The notes: generated from the sequence alone by a model not told the origin. Numbered from the stretch's first letter, positions 41,369 to 53,118 are shown. The stretch: DNA of 64,000 nt from Torymus aiolomorphi (GCA_036365515.1 CM070873.1:178946104-179010103); one strand, 5' to 3'. A program made the numbers and translations.

Positions 41369-42400
41369 CGATCGCATTTGAAAAATGATGGGTTAGGCTA
41401 TCCATGCTAGAAATATTGCAGCAATGTTCGTCCAATATTTGACAACGCCTGAGAAATATTGGGTATATTTATAATTATACTTTATGCAGATTTTTCTTTC
41501 CATTTTGAAATACTGCAACAATATTCCCCAAAGACTCAATAATATTATAGAGAAACATTAAATTTTAAGTCTTTGTTTTAAAATTTATAACAAAAGCAAT
41601 GAAAAAACGGAAATCATGGTTTGCAGCAATATTGTTCCATGGTTGCGTCCATGTATACTAACGTTGAGGGAACTTTAACGAATATGGAGAATGTGTCAAA
41701 GCAATATTGAGACAATATTGCTTGAATATTGTGTGCTATAGGGAAGTTAACAGCAAAACTCACTAAACGGAAAACTCAAAGTGTACATTGTCAACCGAAT
41801 CTCACAGGCTGCACTCACATATTTATCAGTGTTAATATCTAAACTTCTGTGAATTACAGAACATTGTAAATATATATATATATATAAAAAGTATAAAATT
41901 TAATGTTTCTCTATAATATTATTGAGTCTTTGGGGAATATTGTTGCAGTATTTCAAAATGGAAAGAAAAATCTGCATAAAGTATAATTATAAATATACCC
42001 AATATTTCTCAGGCGTTGTCAAATATTGGACGAACATTGCTGCAATATTTCTAGCATGGATAGCCTAACCCATCATTTTTCAAATGCGATCGAAAAACGT
42101 AAAGCATGGTTTGCAGCAATATTGCGTCATGGTTGCGTCAGTGTATACCAACGTTGAGGAAACATTAGCGAATATGGCGAATATGTCGAAGCAACATTGA
42201 GGCAATATTGCTCCGATATTGAGTGCTATAAGGGATCATTTGACAATAGCAATGCAAGAACGGAAATCATGGTTTGTAGCAATATTACTCCATGGTTGCA
42301 TCCATATATACTAACGTTGAGGGAGCATTAACGAATATGGAGAATATGTCAAAGCAATATTGAGACAATATTGCTTCAATAATGTGTGCTATAGGTGCTT
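41366..42400. repeat. GCAATATTG repeat element with inverted A blocks
   Basis: Block A (41,366-41,575; begins TTTCGATCGCATTTGAAAAA) recurs inverted at 41,893-42,097. Between them lies block B (41,576-41,892). A unit of about 140 bp, containing ATGGTTTGCAGCAATATTG and AATATTGAGACAATATTGCT, occurs in B and twice more at 42,095-42,400. The self-complementary CAATATTG is scattered throughout. There is no ORF. In the right P3 arm block B lies in the opposite orientation relative to the palindrome, suggesting inversion between A blocks. Confidence 0.65.
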
Positions 42401-43440
42401 GTACATGAGATTCTGCTGGTGAATCGCGTAGAGGCTCACTGGTGAAGGCACTCCTAGCACAAATGATCACAATGAAATATTATTAATTTCTTGTGATTGA
42501 GTGTTGCCGAGAAATAAGCGTGCCTAATAAAATCACTTTTACCGCTGCGCACCCATGTTGAGAAAATGGACGCATTTATGTGAGTATTTACCTTGGCTTT
42601 CGCATCGATTATATTAATCGTGGAAGCGACTCAGTAAGACGATTGAGATGCACAAACGATGATGATGAAGCCAAATGAGAAGAGCCTTTTGAGATTATCA
42701 AAATGAGAAAGCCGGTGAAATGAGAGTGTAGATGCAAAGCACCCGTTGAGAGAAGCCAAATGAACAGCTAGTTGAGAAAAGCTAGTGAATTTCCCTGCAA
42801 ACGCCGTGATGATGAAGTAGCGATTGAGGTGAGATATTGCTTCGTGGCACGTTAAACGCATCGAACGTCGCTGAGAAGCTCCCGTGTGAGCATCTGCCGT
42901 ATGAGAAGATGCCGTATGAGTAGCCCATACAGTCTCATGGCGAGCACTCTGTGGAGACTTAGAGTGATCGCACAAACTACAGTCGATGATCCTTGATGAT
43001 AATTAACTGCTCAATTTCTGATAATATTATTCATCTCTCGGTGACGATGATTTGCTCATAAAGAGAAAGGTACCTACTCTTTTACCTGCTCTGTTCGTCT
43101 TTAGCCTATGACTATAAATCTTATAGATTTCGGGCTGCGAATTTTTTTCTACAGCCTTTGGCATACGACATACGACATTCGGTATTCAATGGATACGGGC
43201 CATTAATTTGTCGAAAAGGAGAATTGCCGAGGTACAGTGAGTTTCTCCACGAGGCGAGCCATTGCTGAAAGAGAGAGTTTGAGAGAGAGTGATTTCCGCC
43301 TTCTTCCTCGTTGAACCAATCACCGAGGCGCGAGTCAAGTTTCCGTCTCTCCCATTTACATGTGGAAGAGGGAGAAAGACAGCATGAGTTTAGCCACACC
43401 CGGCTAATCAGCGTAGCGTGTCAGCTGTTCCGGAGAGAAG
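42401..43440. other. P3 left arm, possible small ORFs
   Basis: Two minus-strand open frames (42,631-42,975 and 43,121-43,399) are matched by plus-strand frames in the right arm (58,197-58,604 and 57,659-57,937). The first has a DNA texture of repeated TGAGA/GATGA words, so its openness may come from composition. No family is recognised. Confidence 0.35.
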
Positions 43441-43489
43441 CGGATGAGTGCTACTATCGCGCGACCGCCTGCTGAGTTACTCTGTTGAA

Positions 43490-43740
43490 AAAGAAACATA
43501 TGCTTTTACTATATGTTAATTACACATGATAAAAACATATGTTTTTATTATATGATGTTTGGTCTCAATTTAACACATGATAACATTTTTGTGTAACGTC
43601 CTAAGAATACTTGATAAATCATGTAATAAAATGATGGGTTAAAAACATGTGATAAAATCATGTGTTAAAAACATGTGATAAAATTATGTGTTAAAAACAT
43701 CTGGTGTAATTATATGTTAATTCATAGGCCTGCTAAAAAG
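43490..43740. repeat. Short tandem repeat ACATGTGATAAAATCATGTG
   Basis: Repeats of about 24-26 bp built from AACATGTGATAAAA and TCATGTGTTAAAA are best ordered at 43,620-43,715. The mirror is at about 57,355-57,450. Confidence 0.75.
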
Positions 43741-43889
43741 GCTGACAAAAAGGTATTGTAAATAAAAATGAATTTTTACATTTACATAATAATGCATTTC
43801 ATTTTTAAATTGAACATTTCTATTAAACTATAATAGTTTCGAAGTATTTAAATTCTAGAAATAACGATTAGGTAAATAGTTCAAACTTT

Positions 43890-43965
43890 ATATTGGATAT
43901 GCTAGTTTATTTCAGCCTAACACCAGACCGGAATAAACTAGTGTATCCAATATAGTTTGTCTGAT
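43890..43965. mobile_element. 76-bp hairpin MITE
   Basis: ACTATATTGGATACACTAGT and its inverse, with a short loop (CCTAACACCAGACC), make a near-complete hairpin. It is mirrored at about 57,100-57,175. Confidence 0.65.
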
Positions 43966-44600
43966 CTCCAATTTTTTTAATTTCCTAAATCATACTTCTA
44001 CAAACTACAAATTATGAGGAATTTTATGATCTCTAATCAAATTTTATTAGTACATCTCAACATTTTCCATTAATCATAACGAATTAAAATATGTCAAGTT
44101 GAAATTCACCTTACTACGACCTTAAAGTAAGAAAATTTTGATAGTACTGGATTTACATGTTATACGTTAAACATGGAAGGACAGCAGTGATATAGTCAGG
44201 TCAATAGTCATATGAAATGTCAGTATTCTTTCATACTGCTAGCCGAGACGTAACAACAGCAAACATTGAATATCAGTTGTGCCTGTCTTGGACTGTAAAT
44301 ATAAGTCATTCCATTATTTTCTCTTATTATAAGTTATTGTTGTATAACTTACAGCTGCAGAAGAAATCCATACATTATTGCTAAATGCTACATGATCATT
44401 AAAATATAGCTTACAGCTTATATGTTAAATGCAGCTGTAAATTCAAAACAATATTATATTTGTTACATAGCGTTTGATAAACTGTAAGCTACATTTCAAT
44501 GACAAAGTACATTTAGCGCAATACGGTTTGGGATTTCTCTTTCACTGTAAGTTATGTAACAATAGCTTGTACTTTTACATGAAGAAAACTTGCAATCTAT

Positions 44601-45638
44601 TGTCGCGTCGTGCGACGTTGCCGATGTGGTTGCCGGTGTGCGCTGTTTTCCTTCCTCTTTTCATCCTACCCAACGAACCTGCTGCATTGCCGCTTGCTTC
44701 ATATTCTCTCACACTACAAAAGGGACACGCATGAACACTCAAAAAGACGCCGCCATCCAGAAAGAACAAATGCCAAAAAGATCCTCGAACGAAGGCACGA
44801 AGACGCGGTTTCCTTTAGTTTTTCTTTCATTCTCTCTTCAGTGTGTGCCACTCCCCTGCTGCAGTTTTATGCGTTTTTTATTACCAAAACGCACATCCAC
44901 GCAAGCATCAGAGATTCGCCGCCAATTAGAGGAGTAAGCATTAGTACTCCAGCGCACAATACTGAATCAAGCTAGAGTCAGTTTTCTTGTCCTTTCCCTT
45001 CACTCCTACCCGATATGCGTAGCGTATTCTAAAATAATTTATGTATCCGAACTCGCCGAATATTCTCAAAGGGTGCGCCGCCGAAATCATCAAAGATCAT
45101 CGAGAAAAGCGGGGCAGCAACACCTAGGCAAATCAAAAAGGCGACGGCAGGAAGATTTACAACTTTTTACCTTTAAAAGGGGACGAAGACTCCTGGTATG
45201 ACTCACTTAGAAGCCAACTCGCGTAGACTACGCATCACCTCGTGCAATTGTAATTTTTACTTAGTTGAGCCCATTTCACAATAAACGTTAAATTTATATA
45301 TTAATCCGTGTTAAGTTTTTTCGTGACCTTAATAGTCCTAAACTCCTCACTCCTGCGTTCTTCTGACAAGACCCCCACGGAGCGACAACTGACCACTGAC
45401 ATTGTAAGGGTCACGGCGGGCGTGCAGATTCTCACAAAGCTGTTCGACATTCTAAAGGTAAGTCATTAAAATTCTACACACTGTCTCGAGGCGTACCGCG
45501 TGTCAGTTTCATTTTCCTACCTGCCGTCCCATCCTGGAGCAATACACATTGTGTCCGAATCGGGAAAAGTCTCATCACGCGCTTTTAGCCATTAGACTAA
45601 CATTCTTATTGTTATTGTTACGCAACCCGGACGTAACA
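44601..45638. mobile_element. Solo LTR, left P3 arm only
   Basis: This 1,038-bp insertion begins TGTCGCGTCG and ends CGTAACA, flanked by CTAT (44,597-44,600 and 45,639-45,642). The right P3 arm (about 56,460) and the third copy near 63,125 read straight through with one copy of the target. TG...CA ends with a 4-bp duplication fit a solo LTR of a Gypsy-like element. TTTAAAAGG at 45,169 and AATAAA at 45,281 are possible promoter and poly(A) signals for a plus orientation, but orientation is not certain. It is not the LTR of any element in this window. Confidence 0.75.
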
Positions 45639-46307
45639 CTATAAATATTAAATTAAACAAAACCGAATAAACTGTTTTAATTGACGACTGGCACCTATCA
45701 AAGCTCTTTATCATGTAAACATATTTAATAAATAATATTGAATTTTGCAACAATTATAAATGCTTTCTATTGTCTTCTACTGAATTAATTGATACTCAAT
45801 CTGTTTCTGTTGAGAATAATGCACTTTATAAAAATAAGCCAAAATGCAATTAGTTACATTATAAGAGAATAGCAAGATTCGTTACATGTAGCTTAGTCGT
45901 ACATGCTTATTACCCAGGTGGTAATATAAAAACGCATTTGACTTTTATATGGCTTTACCTACTGACCTTACTGCATCATTATCTAACGAAAAACCTTTAA
46001 TTTTTAACAATAAATTATTGGAAAAATGCATATACAGAAAAGTCGACCAAGCTATCTCAAACAGCGGAAGCCACCCTGTCAAGCATAAGGAAAATGAACA
46101 GTGGTCAAACTGTTACCCGAGATATAAGCATGTGAGACAGCTACGATTATGATGCTAGCTATTTTGTTATCATGCAATTAATTGCATTAATTTGGCTTTT
46201 TTTTAACGTGTCTGCAGCTTATGGCCTACCTTCTACCAAGGTCAAAAGATATTTTTTCTTAATAAATTTTGATAACGAACACCTTTTTATTAATTTGATC
46301 TTTTATT

Positions 46308-46350
46308 ATTCAACGTTTCGGACATATTGGTTATGTCCCTCTTCAGGAAT
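46308..46350 (-). ncRNA. Minimal hammerhead ribozyme motif
   Basis: On the minus strand: stem I ATTC/GAAT, core CTGAAGA, stem II GGACAT/ATGTCC, GAAAC, triplet GTT. Helix III has no loop. Confidence 0.65.
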
Positions 46351-46478
46351 CTAATGACAACTCAATACACAGGTTAAATAAACCAATAATTAAACTAATT
46401 ACAGATAAAAATTAAAATTTATGCACACACTTACAAATAATTGTAGTCAACGTTGTTTTGCGGGCAACAATCCGCTCG

Positions 46479-46610
46479 TCAATAACGATCTTTCCGATTT
46501 CGCAAGTAATGTTCCAAAAGTTCGCTCTGTGTGATATGTTGGTTTATGTGTTGGTATACCATACGTGATGAATTGTCTCCTTGATGGTGTGCGTTCCATG
46601 TATTCTCCAT
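46479..46610 (-). CDS. 44-codon ORF with ELLEHYLR motif
   Basis: The frame starts ATGGAG in the context GCACCATGGA and ends with HYLRNRKDRY and a stop. It corresponds to 55,492-55,623 with very few differences, and shares the ELLxHYLR motif and start context with the longer frame at 12,367-12,660. It is probably a residual N-terminal piece of a PLE protein. Whether it is translated is unknown. Confidence 0.4.
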   Translation of the reverse strand: MENTWNAHHQGDNSSRMVYQHINQHITQSELLEHYLRNRKDRY

Positions 46611-46809
46611 GGTGCAATATGATCTTGAACAACGTATTTTTCGGCACGACATTGTATATGATAAATTGTTAATCGCAGCAAATGGTAGATTTTTCTTCTA
46701 ATTTTTGACGTGTCTGCAGCTTATGGCCAATCTACTACCAAGGTCAAAAGGTATTTTTTCTCAATAAATTTTAATAACAAACACCTTTTTATTAATTTGA
46801 TCTTTTATT

Positions 46810-46852
46810 ATTCAACGTTTCGGACATTCTGGTTATGTCCCTCTTCAGGAAT
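46810..46852 (-). ncRNA. Minimal hammerhead ribozyme motif
   Basis: It has the same architecture as 46,308-46,350, exactly 502 bp away on the same strand; only loop II differs (AACCAG against AACCAA-type). Confidence 0.65.
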
Positions 46853-46946
46853 CTAATGACAATTCAATAGACACGATTAATAAACCAATAATTAAACTAA
46901 TTACAAATAAATATTAAAAGTTATGTAAAAACTTACAAATAACTGT

Positions 46947-47195
46947 AAGAGCAAACTTTTGGAACATTACTTGCGAAATCGGAAAGATCGTTACTGACGA
47001 GCGGATTGTTGCCCGCAAAACAACATTGACTACAATTATTTGTAAGTTTGTACATAACTTTTGATTTTTATTTGTAGTTAGTTTAATTATTGCTTTATTA
47101 AATGTGTGTATTGAATTGTCATTAGATTCCTGAAGAGGGACATTACCAAAATGTCCGAAACGTTGAATAATAAAAGATCAAATTAATAAAAAGGT
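46947..47195 (+). mobile_element. PLE-derived unit (plus strand), cut by the Gypsy element
   Basis: It starts inside the small ORF (KLLEHYLRNRKDRY, 46,949-46,999), continues through a hammerhead (47,126-47,168), and is interrupted at AGGT by the Gypsy insertion. It resumes at 55,316. With the Gypsy and one AGGT removed, the next hammerhead is again 502 bp on. Confidence 0.7.
47126..47168 (+). ncRNA. Minimal hammerhead ribozyme motif
   Basis: Stem I ATTC/GAAT, CTGAAGA, stem II GGACAT/ATGTCC, GAAAC and GTT are present. It lies 27 bp before the Gypsy insertion point. Confidence 0.65.
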
Positions 47196-47727
47196 TGATG
47201 CAGGCGTGTTGTCACGAACTGAGAGCGAACGGCGCACGGAGGGAGGCAAAAGTCAGCCGTGAGCTGTCTGCACCAAAGGGCAGTCTGAGCGCAGGGGGGC
47301 GCTCGAGAGCGCAGGGCTCTGCTCTAATTGGAGCAGGAGTACAGTTAAGTCGTTTGCTTGCACGGCTCCCTTGGAGCGCGGAGGGAGCTCCCAGGCAATG
47401 TGTGCGTGAGTGTGGTGATTGGCGGAGCAAAGCTCGACGATAATCAAAGCAAAAGGCGAGCTGTATGTGCTCGCGCTCGGGCTCTGTGAGCGTGAGGGTG
47501 GAGTGACAGAGCAATAGCTCAACGTCACTCGGTGCAGGAGCCGAGCTGTACGTGCTCGCGCTCAAGCTCTGCGAGCGTGAGTGTGGATTGACGGAGCAAT
47601 AGCTCAACGTCAATTGAAGCAACGTCAAGTGAATCTCGCGCGCACTCATAATGTCTTTTTAGAAATGCGCGGAGAGTCTTTACAATTATAATTAATTAAT
47701 CAATTAGCATTAATTATGCATATATCA
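47196..47727 (-). repeat. Gypsy 3' LTR (short form)
   Basis: This 532-bp repeat shares its first 110 bp or so (minus-strand sense) and its last 400 bp with the 5' LTR, but lacks the middle 1.3 kb and has about three tandem units of about 85 bp instead of seven. The poly(A) signal seen in the long LTR falls in the missing part, so this LTR has probably suffered a deletion. Confidence 0.85.
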
Positions 47728-47737
47728 TTCCCCCTCC
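47728..47737 (-). other. Gypsy polypurine tract
   Basis: GGAGGGGGAA on the minus strand directly abuts the 3' LTR start TGATATATGC, the position needed for plus-strand DNA priming. Confidence 0.75.
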
Positions 47738-48108
47738 GTTTCGGAAGACTCGGAGCGCTGTTTTTTGTGCGGAGGTCATAGCTACAGGTGTTAATGTGTG
47801 TTGTAGTGCACGCAAGTTTCGCAGGTGTGTTGTGTCAAACAGGATCGCTAGTGTACACGCAGGTACCGCAATAAAATAATACAGTACAACCCTAACTTAA
47901 AATTAAATGACGCACGCAACTATGTACACGCAGGTACCGCAATAAAATAATACAATATAGCCCTAACTTAAAATTAAATGACGCCCGCAAATAAATGTCC
48001 CAAGGACCGCTGGAGTGTTAAAAAACGAACGCAGAAGCGTAATCGCTGGTATCGCCGGTGAACCGCAAAGTCTCAGTCTAAGTCTGATCTTATTCACTGC
48101 TTGCACTT

Positions 48109-51100
48109 TTATCTTCGCGGACGAAGATTGTACCGATGCTTGATGCGCTCTCCAGGCGCCTCGCTGCGACGTTTGTTGGTCTTTCGGCCCTGCTTCGGTG
48201 TCGTAGTCTCCGGACTATGTTGAATGAAGGCCGCGGGCGTGTCATTGTCGAGGTTGACAGCTCGGCCGTCGAGAGCATTGGCCTCCTGGCCATCCGTGGT
48301 AATCTGCTGGTTATCAATGTGGGAGTTGGGGGTAGTGTTATGACTTTCGTTAAAGGCGGCTGCCTCCGAATCACTACTGAAAGGGACGGGATCAGCTAAG
48401 AAGCTGTGTTGGTGAGCGGTGGTCTCCTGACACTCCCCAATGTGTTGACCAGTAGCGCTGCTCGGAGCGATAGTCTGCTGACTATCACTAACGTGGGTTG
48501 AAACAACTGCGAAGTTGCCATCAGAAGCAGTAACCGCCTGGCTACTGCTAGTGTAAGGAGGGATAGCATTCCTCCTACTGTAGAAGGAAGGAGCAGTAAC
48601 CCTTAGGCCGCGGCTCGAGGGCCTAAGAGCGTCGGACTCCCCGCTATTATTGACGAGCTGAGCAGTCGCGCTGCTCGAGGGAGCGGTAGTCGGCCGACTA
48701 CCGTGACTTGAAGCAACTGCGTAGTTGCTATGGGGTGTAGCAGCCTCCTGGCTACTACTAGCGTGCTGAGCAGTCGCGCTGCTCGAGGGAGCAGTAGTCT
48801 GCTGACTACCACCAGCTTGGGTTGGTGCATCCGTTTCGTCGCAATAGGCGAACTTTAACTGAGATGCGTGGACCTAGACCAAAGACGTCCCTTGGTCTAC
48901 GAGGTAAATATCCTCGCTTATACGTTGTTGAACGTAGTAGGGTCCATCCCACTTCGCCATAAAGCCGGCGTGTCGTTCCTGCCCTTGGATTGGGGGTGAG
49001 TTTTCACGTAGACCTGAGTACCTGGTTTATACGTGACATCGGAGCTCTTCCGAGCGTACCTCTCTTGATATCGAGATTGGTTGGCGGCAGCGCAGGTGAT
49101 GCGCTGCTCCCAAGGTTGATTTGGCTCTTGAGGCCAGTCCAGTTGCTAGTTTCCGGGGCGCGGCAGGTTACGGCCCTGAAGTAACTCTGCACGAGTGTAA
49201 CCGGTGGCGGAATTGCGTCGACTGCGGAGCTGGTATAGGATCGTCGGGAGATGGACGTCCCACTTTTTGTGGTCCTCATCCTGAAGATGTAGTCGTAGCC
49301 CCTTTTTAATTTCTTGGTTACGTCTCTCGGCAGGGTTAGCTTGAGGGTGATAGATCGCCGTGGTCCAATGCTGTGTCTGCCAGCGCTTACAAGGCCTCCT
49401 GCCAGGCTTTACTGATGAATTGTGGGCCATTGTCGGAAAGGATGGCACGCGGATAACCCCAGCGCGCAAAAACCTCTTCCTCCATTAGTCGAACGACGCG
49501 AGACGCTTCGGAGGAGCCGATGGGGAATGCTTCAACCCATCGACTGAACATGTCTGTTACGACTAAGATGAAGCGACGCCCCTTGGAGGAGCGCGGATAC
49601 GGCCCCATCAGGTCAACGGAAACGGTGTCCCATGTCCGATTTGGTCGATGGGGACGTAGTGTCTTAACCGTCGCTGTGTTGGAGCTTTTACAACAGGCGC
49701 ATAGGAAACAGTACTTCACGTAATCTCGCACCTCGTCGCGCATTCTCGGCCAAAAATGGAACTCCGAGATGGCTCGAAGTGTTTCTTCCGCTCCTGGGTG
49801 GCCGGCGAATTCCGAGTCGTGATATTCATACAAAACTCGTCCTACTACAGCTTGTGGAACTACGATTCGGTAAGGTCCCTCTGGGCGTTCGCACTTCCAC
49901 AAGGTCCCATCTATAACGTTGTAAAGCTCGGTGAACTTCTGCTCCTCGCTCGTAAGCTCGCTTCGTCGTATTAGATCCAAATACATCGTAGCTAGTTTGC
50001 TATGATGTGGATCGCTCTGCTGAGTGCCCTTGATCTCCTCCAATAAGGTGCGAAATTCGACTGCATATACCGCAGCGTCGGTTTCTTCGTCTGGAAGAGG
50101 TCCTGAGCTCGAATGCTCCGGGGGAAGCAGTCGCTCCGGATCGCTCAGATCTTCCGTCACTTCTTCCACAGGGTTTCGCGAGAGGAGGTCCGCTAGCTGG
50201 TTCTCCTGGGCAGTGCTCAATCTTCATGTTGAATTCTTGAAGTAGCAGAGACCACCGCTTGAACTTATCTCTCGTTTCCTTGAAGCGGTGTAACCAAGTT
50301 AACCCTTTGTTGTCCGTTCTTAAGGTGAAAGGTCGATCTTCCAGAAGGTGTCGGTATTTTTTCACAGCCCAGACAACAGCTAAGCACTCTTGCTCATTGC
50401 TGTGATAGCGGGATTCGGCGGGTTTAAACTTGGCGCTGGAGTAGCTGATAATCCTTTTCTCTCCGTCCACCCCGGGCTGGTACAGAGCGGCACCCATTCC
50501 GTCCATGCAGGCGTCGGTGTGTAGGATATAAGGCAGGGCTGGATCGGGACGAGAGAGCTGGAGACGTTTTTTGAAAGCCTCTTTCAGTTTCTCGAATGCT
50601 TCCCGAGCCTCAGCAGTCCAGCGAAATCCTGTCTTCTTAGCCGTGAGAGCGCTCAATGGAGCTGTGATTGAAGAATAATGGGGAATATATTCCCGCAACC
50701 AGTTACAAGTTCCCAAAAAGGATTGTAGCTGTTTTTTCGTTTTCGGCGCAGGCGCGTTAATTATAGCCCTGACGTACTCTGGATGTGCCTCGTTGCCATT
50801 GACAGTAACGATATGTCCGAGATATTCCAGGCGCTCCTGCCCAAACTGACATTTCTCCAAGGAGGCAGTCAGATTGTGAATACGAAGCCGCTCCAGAACG
50901 AGCGCTAGATGGTGGAGATGCTCTTTGACATTCTGTGAGTATACGATGATATCGTCTAGGTAAACGATGCAGAATTTGCCAAGGTAGCCGGTGAGTACCT
51001 CCTGGCTCATCAGTCGTTGGAAGGTTCCCGGTGCTCCTTTAAGTCCAAAGGGCATTACCCGAAACTGATAAGCTCCACCGGACGGGGTTGCGAAGGCAGT

Positions 51101-51951
51101 ATATTTCTTCGAGGCAGGCTCCATCGGGATTTGCCAATAACCGCTTTTGAGATCTAGAGTTGAGAAGATCTTGGCGTTTCCGAGGTCTTTGAGCGCGTCT
51201 GGGGTGTTCGGTATCGGTTGTGGGTAATCCTCGGTGATGCTGTTGAGCTTCTGGTAGTCAGCGCAGAAACGCGGACGTCGCTCTTCTTTTTAGCGAGCAC
51301 AATGGGTGAGCTATGTGGTGAGGTGCTCTGCCCGGTGATTCCGTCAGCGAGCATCTCCTGAACCTGCTCGTCGATGATTGCTCGTTTTTGATCGGAGTAA
51401 CGATACATAGGCAGGCGAAAAGGCTGGTCAGATGTGACGCGTATCACGTGCTGCAACGTGCGCGTCTGGGGTAGACCCTGGTTTAACGGAGTGAAAACTT
51501 CCGCGTGCTCCTGTATAAGCTTAAGGAGAGACTCCAGGTGTGGACCTGTCAGGCCATGATTGATTTGTCCTATATCAATTGTAGGAGCTTGCCTTGATCT
51601 TTGCGAAGTTCGGATGAGCGAGACCGTTACTCGGTTTTCCTTTCCCAGATAGAGCACATGGCGTGTGAGGTCCAGAATTCCCTGTTCCTCTTCTAGCCAG
51701 GGAAGGCCGAGGATTACCGTATGGCGTATTTGTGTGGTGACAAGAAATTTTACAGAAAATTCTTTCTCCTGTATGGAGATTGGGAGGAGCGTTGCTCCGG
51801 TCGTTGTGAGCCGTGCTCCTTCTGCTGCCAAATTTAGGTGTTGGCTGAGCGGTTCGACATGTTGATTCCCCGGCAGATATGATGGGTGCATCAGATTTGC
51901 AGTCGCGGCGGGATCAATCAGCGCGACTATCTCTCGCTCGCCAATGAACAC
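48109..51951 (-). pseudogene. Gypsy pol, frameshifted (protease-RT-RNase H-integrase)
   Basis: The protease site reads ALIDPAATANLM, where the family has D-[ST]-G. RT begins PFRLPMYRYSDQKRAIIDEQ and shows the catalytic box CIVYLDDIIVYS; RNase H shows ILHTDACMDGMGAAL and RTDNKGLTWL. Integrase has an H-H-C-C zinc finger (FAGHPG...CFLCACCK), Asp in VSVDLMGPYP, Asp in ILSDNGPQF and Glu in NPAERRNQE. A GPY/F-like module (KWDGPYYVQQRI) and a long Ser/Thr/Ala-rich tail ending YNLRPRR at the TAA (48,109) follow. Frame changes occur near 51,285, 50,210, 49,425 and 48,900, plus a stop just after YLVDQGTSLV. Pol follows gag in the same frame after a single TAA (51,958-51,960). Confidence 0.92.
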
Positions 51952-51957
51952 CTTTAT

Positions 51958-53070
51958 TTATGGGAGTCTTGGACGAGGCGCTGTGGGTGCTACAAACGTC
52001 TGGCCCTTGCTGTGACTGCTGGCGCCGGGTGCTGGAGTTATCGGCGCCTGACGCCAGTTTTCCGGCTTGTCCTTTTGTTGAGATTTATAGACTTCACAGT
52101 CTCTATTGTAGTGTCGCCCAGGACAATGCCAACACTTAGGCAGATACTTCTCCGTCGAAGGAGCTTTCGGTTTACTGCTCGGCTTTTCTTCTTTTGGAAG
52201 AGCAGGCTTAGCATGACGAAACTGAATTTCGTCATTGTCATCATTTTCCGCTTGCAACGCCTTCGTCATCAGGCCGGCGAAGTCATTGATGGCTATTGGT
52301 CGGAGAGCCTTCCGTAAGGAGGGCTTGATTAAGTTGAGAAGTAATTCCACCTTCTCCGCCTCGGGCTCATTTGGTTGTACTCTCTGAAAGAGTAGATATT
52401 TCTCCTGGAGGAAAGCTCCCACTGTTTCCTTTTCGCTCTGTTTCTTGGAATACAGGGACGTCGTCAAATCGCTCTTGACTGTATTGCTGTTATAGCGATC
52501 ATTCAATAATTCACGAAACCGCTGCCACTCTAAAATAGATTTGGTTTCTTGCGTCTCCGGAATCTGGAAGGCAGTAAGATACTCCTCGCATCGCTGTAAG
52601 AAGCACGTCGAATCTTCATGCGCACGCCCATGAAATTCAGGCAGCCGAGGACGATGCCCATAGAGGGCTTGACAAAATGCCTCCCAGTTACGTAATGCTG
52701 GCGGCATCACGCCCTGCTCGTTACTTCCGGGACGATTATTCGCCGCATTATCCGGCGGAATGGGGCCGTTGCCTTGACCATTATCTTGGCCATTAGCCTG
52801 GCCATTGGCGAGGCTGTTCTCCTGATTGTCGTTGTTCATGACGATCGGCGGTGACGATAAGCGCAGTTCTTCGTGGCGCTCTGCTGCAGGCGAAGGAGAA
52901 CGCGTTCTTTGAGCGGGGTCGCTCTCGACTTGAGAACGTGTTTTTTTACGCTGCTTTGTAGAATTTGAGGTTGTGGGCGCCACTGGGTTTTGATCTACTC
53001 CCAGAAGTAGTGTCGCGGTGGCTTGTGACCGCGTAGCTGATCTCCGCGGAGGAGAAAGTTGTACGGGCAT
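51958..53070 (-). CDS. Gypsy Gag
   Basis: The ATG at 53,070 (MPVQLSPPRRSATRSQ) is the first after the primer site and opens 370 codons. The N-terminus is Ser/Thr/Arg-rich with an Asn/Gly/Gln repeat (NGQANGQDNGQGNG, about residues 86-100). The capsid-like part contains FHGRAHEDSTCFLQRCEEYL and VGAFLQEKYLLFQRV. A CCHC knuckle CWHCPGRHYNRDC is near residue 325. Gag packages the element RNA. The frame is open from ATG to TAA, although a few residues expected before EWQRFRELL seem to be missing compared with related Gag proteins. Pol continues in the same frame beyond the stop, so expression by readthrough, or a later nonsense mutation, are both possible. Confidence 0.88.
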   Translation of the reverse strand: MPVQLSPPRRSATRSQATATLLLGVDQNPVAPTTSNSTKQRKKTRSQVESDPAQRTRSPSPAAERHEELRLSSPPIVMNNDNQENSLANGQANGQDNGQGNGPIPPDNAANNRPGSNEQGVMPPALRNWEAFCQALYGHRPRLPEFHGRAHEDSTCFLQRCEEYLTAFQIPETQETKSILEWQRFRELLNDRYNSNTVKSDLTTSLYSKKQSEKETVGAFLQEKYLLFQRVQPNEPEAEKVELLLNLIKPSLRKALRPIAINDFAGLMTKALQAENDDNDEIQFRHAKPALPKEEKPSSKPKAPSTEKYLPKCWHCPGRHYNRDCEVYKSQQKDKPENWRQAPITPAPGASSHSKGQTFVAPTAPRPRLP

Positions 53071-53118
53071 TCGTGTAGTCCCGACTCGTGGATCCTTTCT
53101 GCTCAGCAGAAAATTCGG

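Larger units (their letters stand above)
46205..46946 (-). mobile_element. Hammerhead-bearing PLE-derived tandem unit (minus strand)
   Basis: Reading leftwards: hammerhead (46,852-46,810), a terminal-repeat-like stretch (GGTGTTTGTTA...GCTGCAGACACG), a 44-codon ORF (46,610-46,479; MENTWNAHHQGDNSS...ELLEHYLR), then a second hammerhead (46,350-46,308) and the same stretch again. The two hammerheads are 502 bp apart. The layout, short repeat units each starting at a hammerhead, is that of retrozyme-like or miniature PLE elements. Confidence 0.7.
39716..47195. repeat. Palindrome P3, left arm
   Basis: It matches 55,316-60,420 inverted. Paired coordinates sum to 101,058 over 42,285-43,399, to about 102,101 near 46,000 (after a solo LTR present only here), and to about 100,133 near 39,760. 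The arms differ more than those of P2: frames compared at 43,121-43,399 and 57,659-57,937 differ at five of 92 residues. Several insertions are specific to this arm (PLE tail, CACCGCTA element, solo LTR). Confidence 0.85.

Noticed and set aside
44590..44975. ORFs of 115-121 codons in the solo LTR
   Set aside because: Overlapping frames inside an LTR, Phe/Ser-rich and without family resemblance.
47212..47649. Arg/Ser/Leu-rich ORFs in the Gypsy LTRs (also 53,529-54,107)
   Set aside because: They arise from the 85-bp tandem units and show the same period; no independent evidence of coding.
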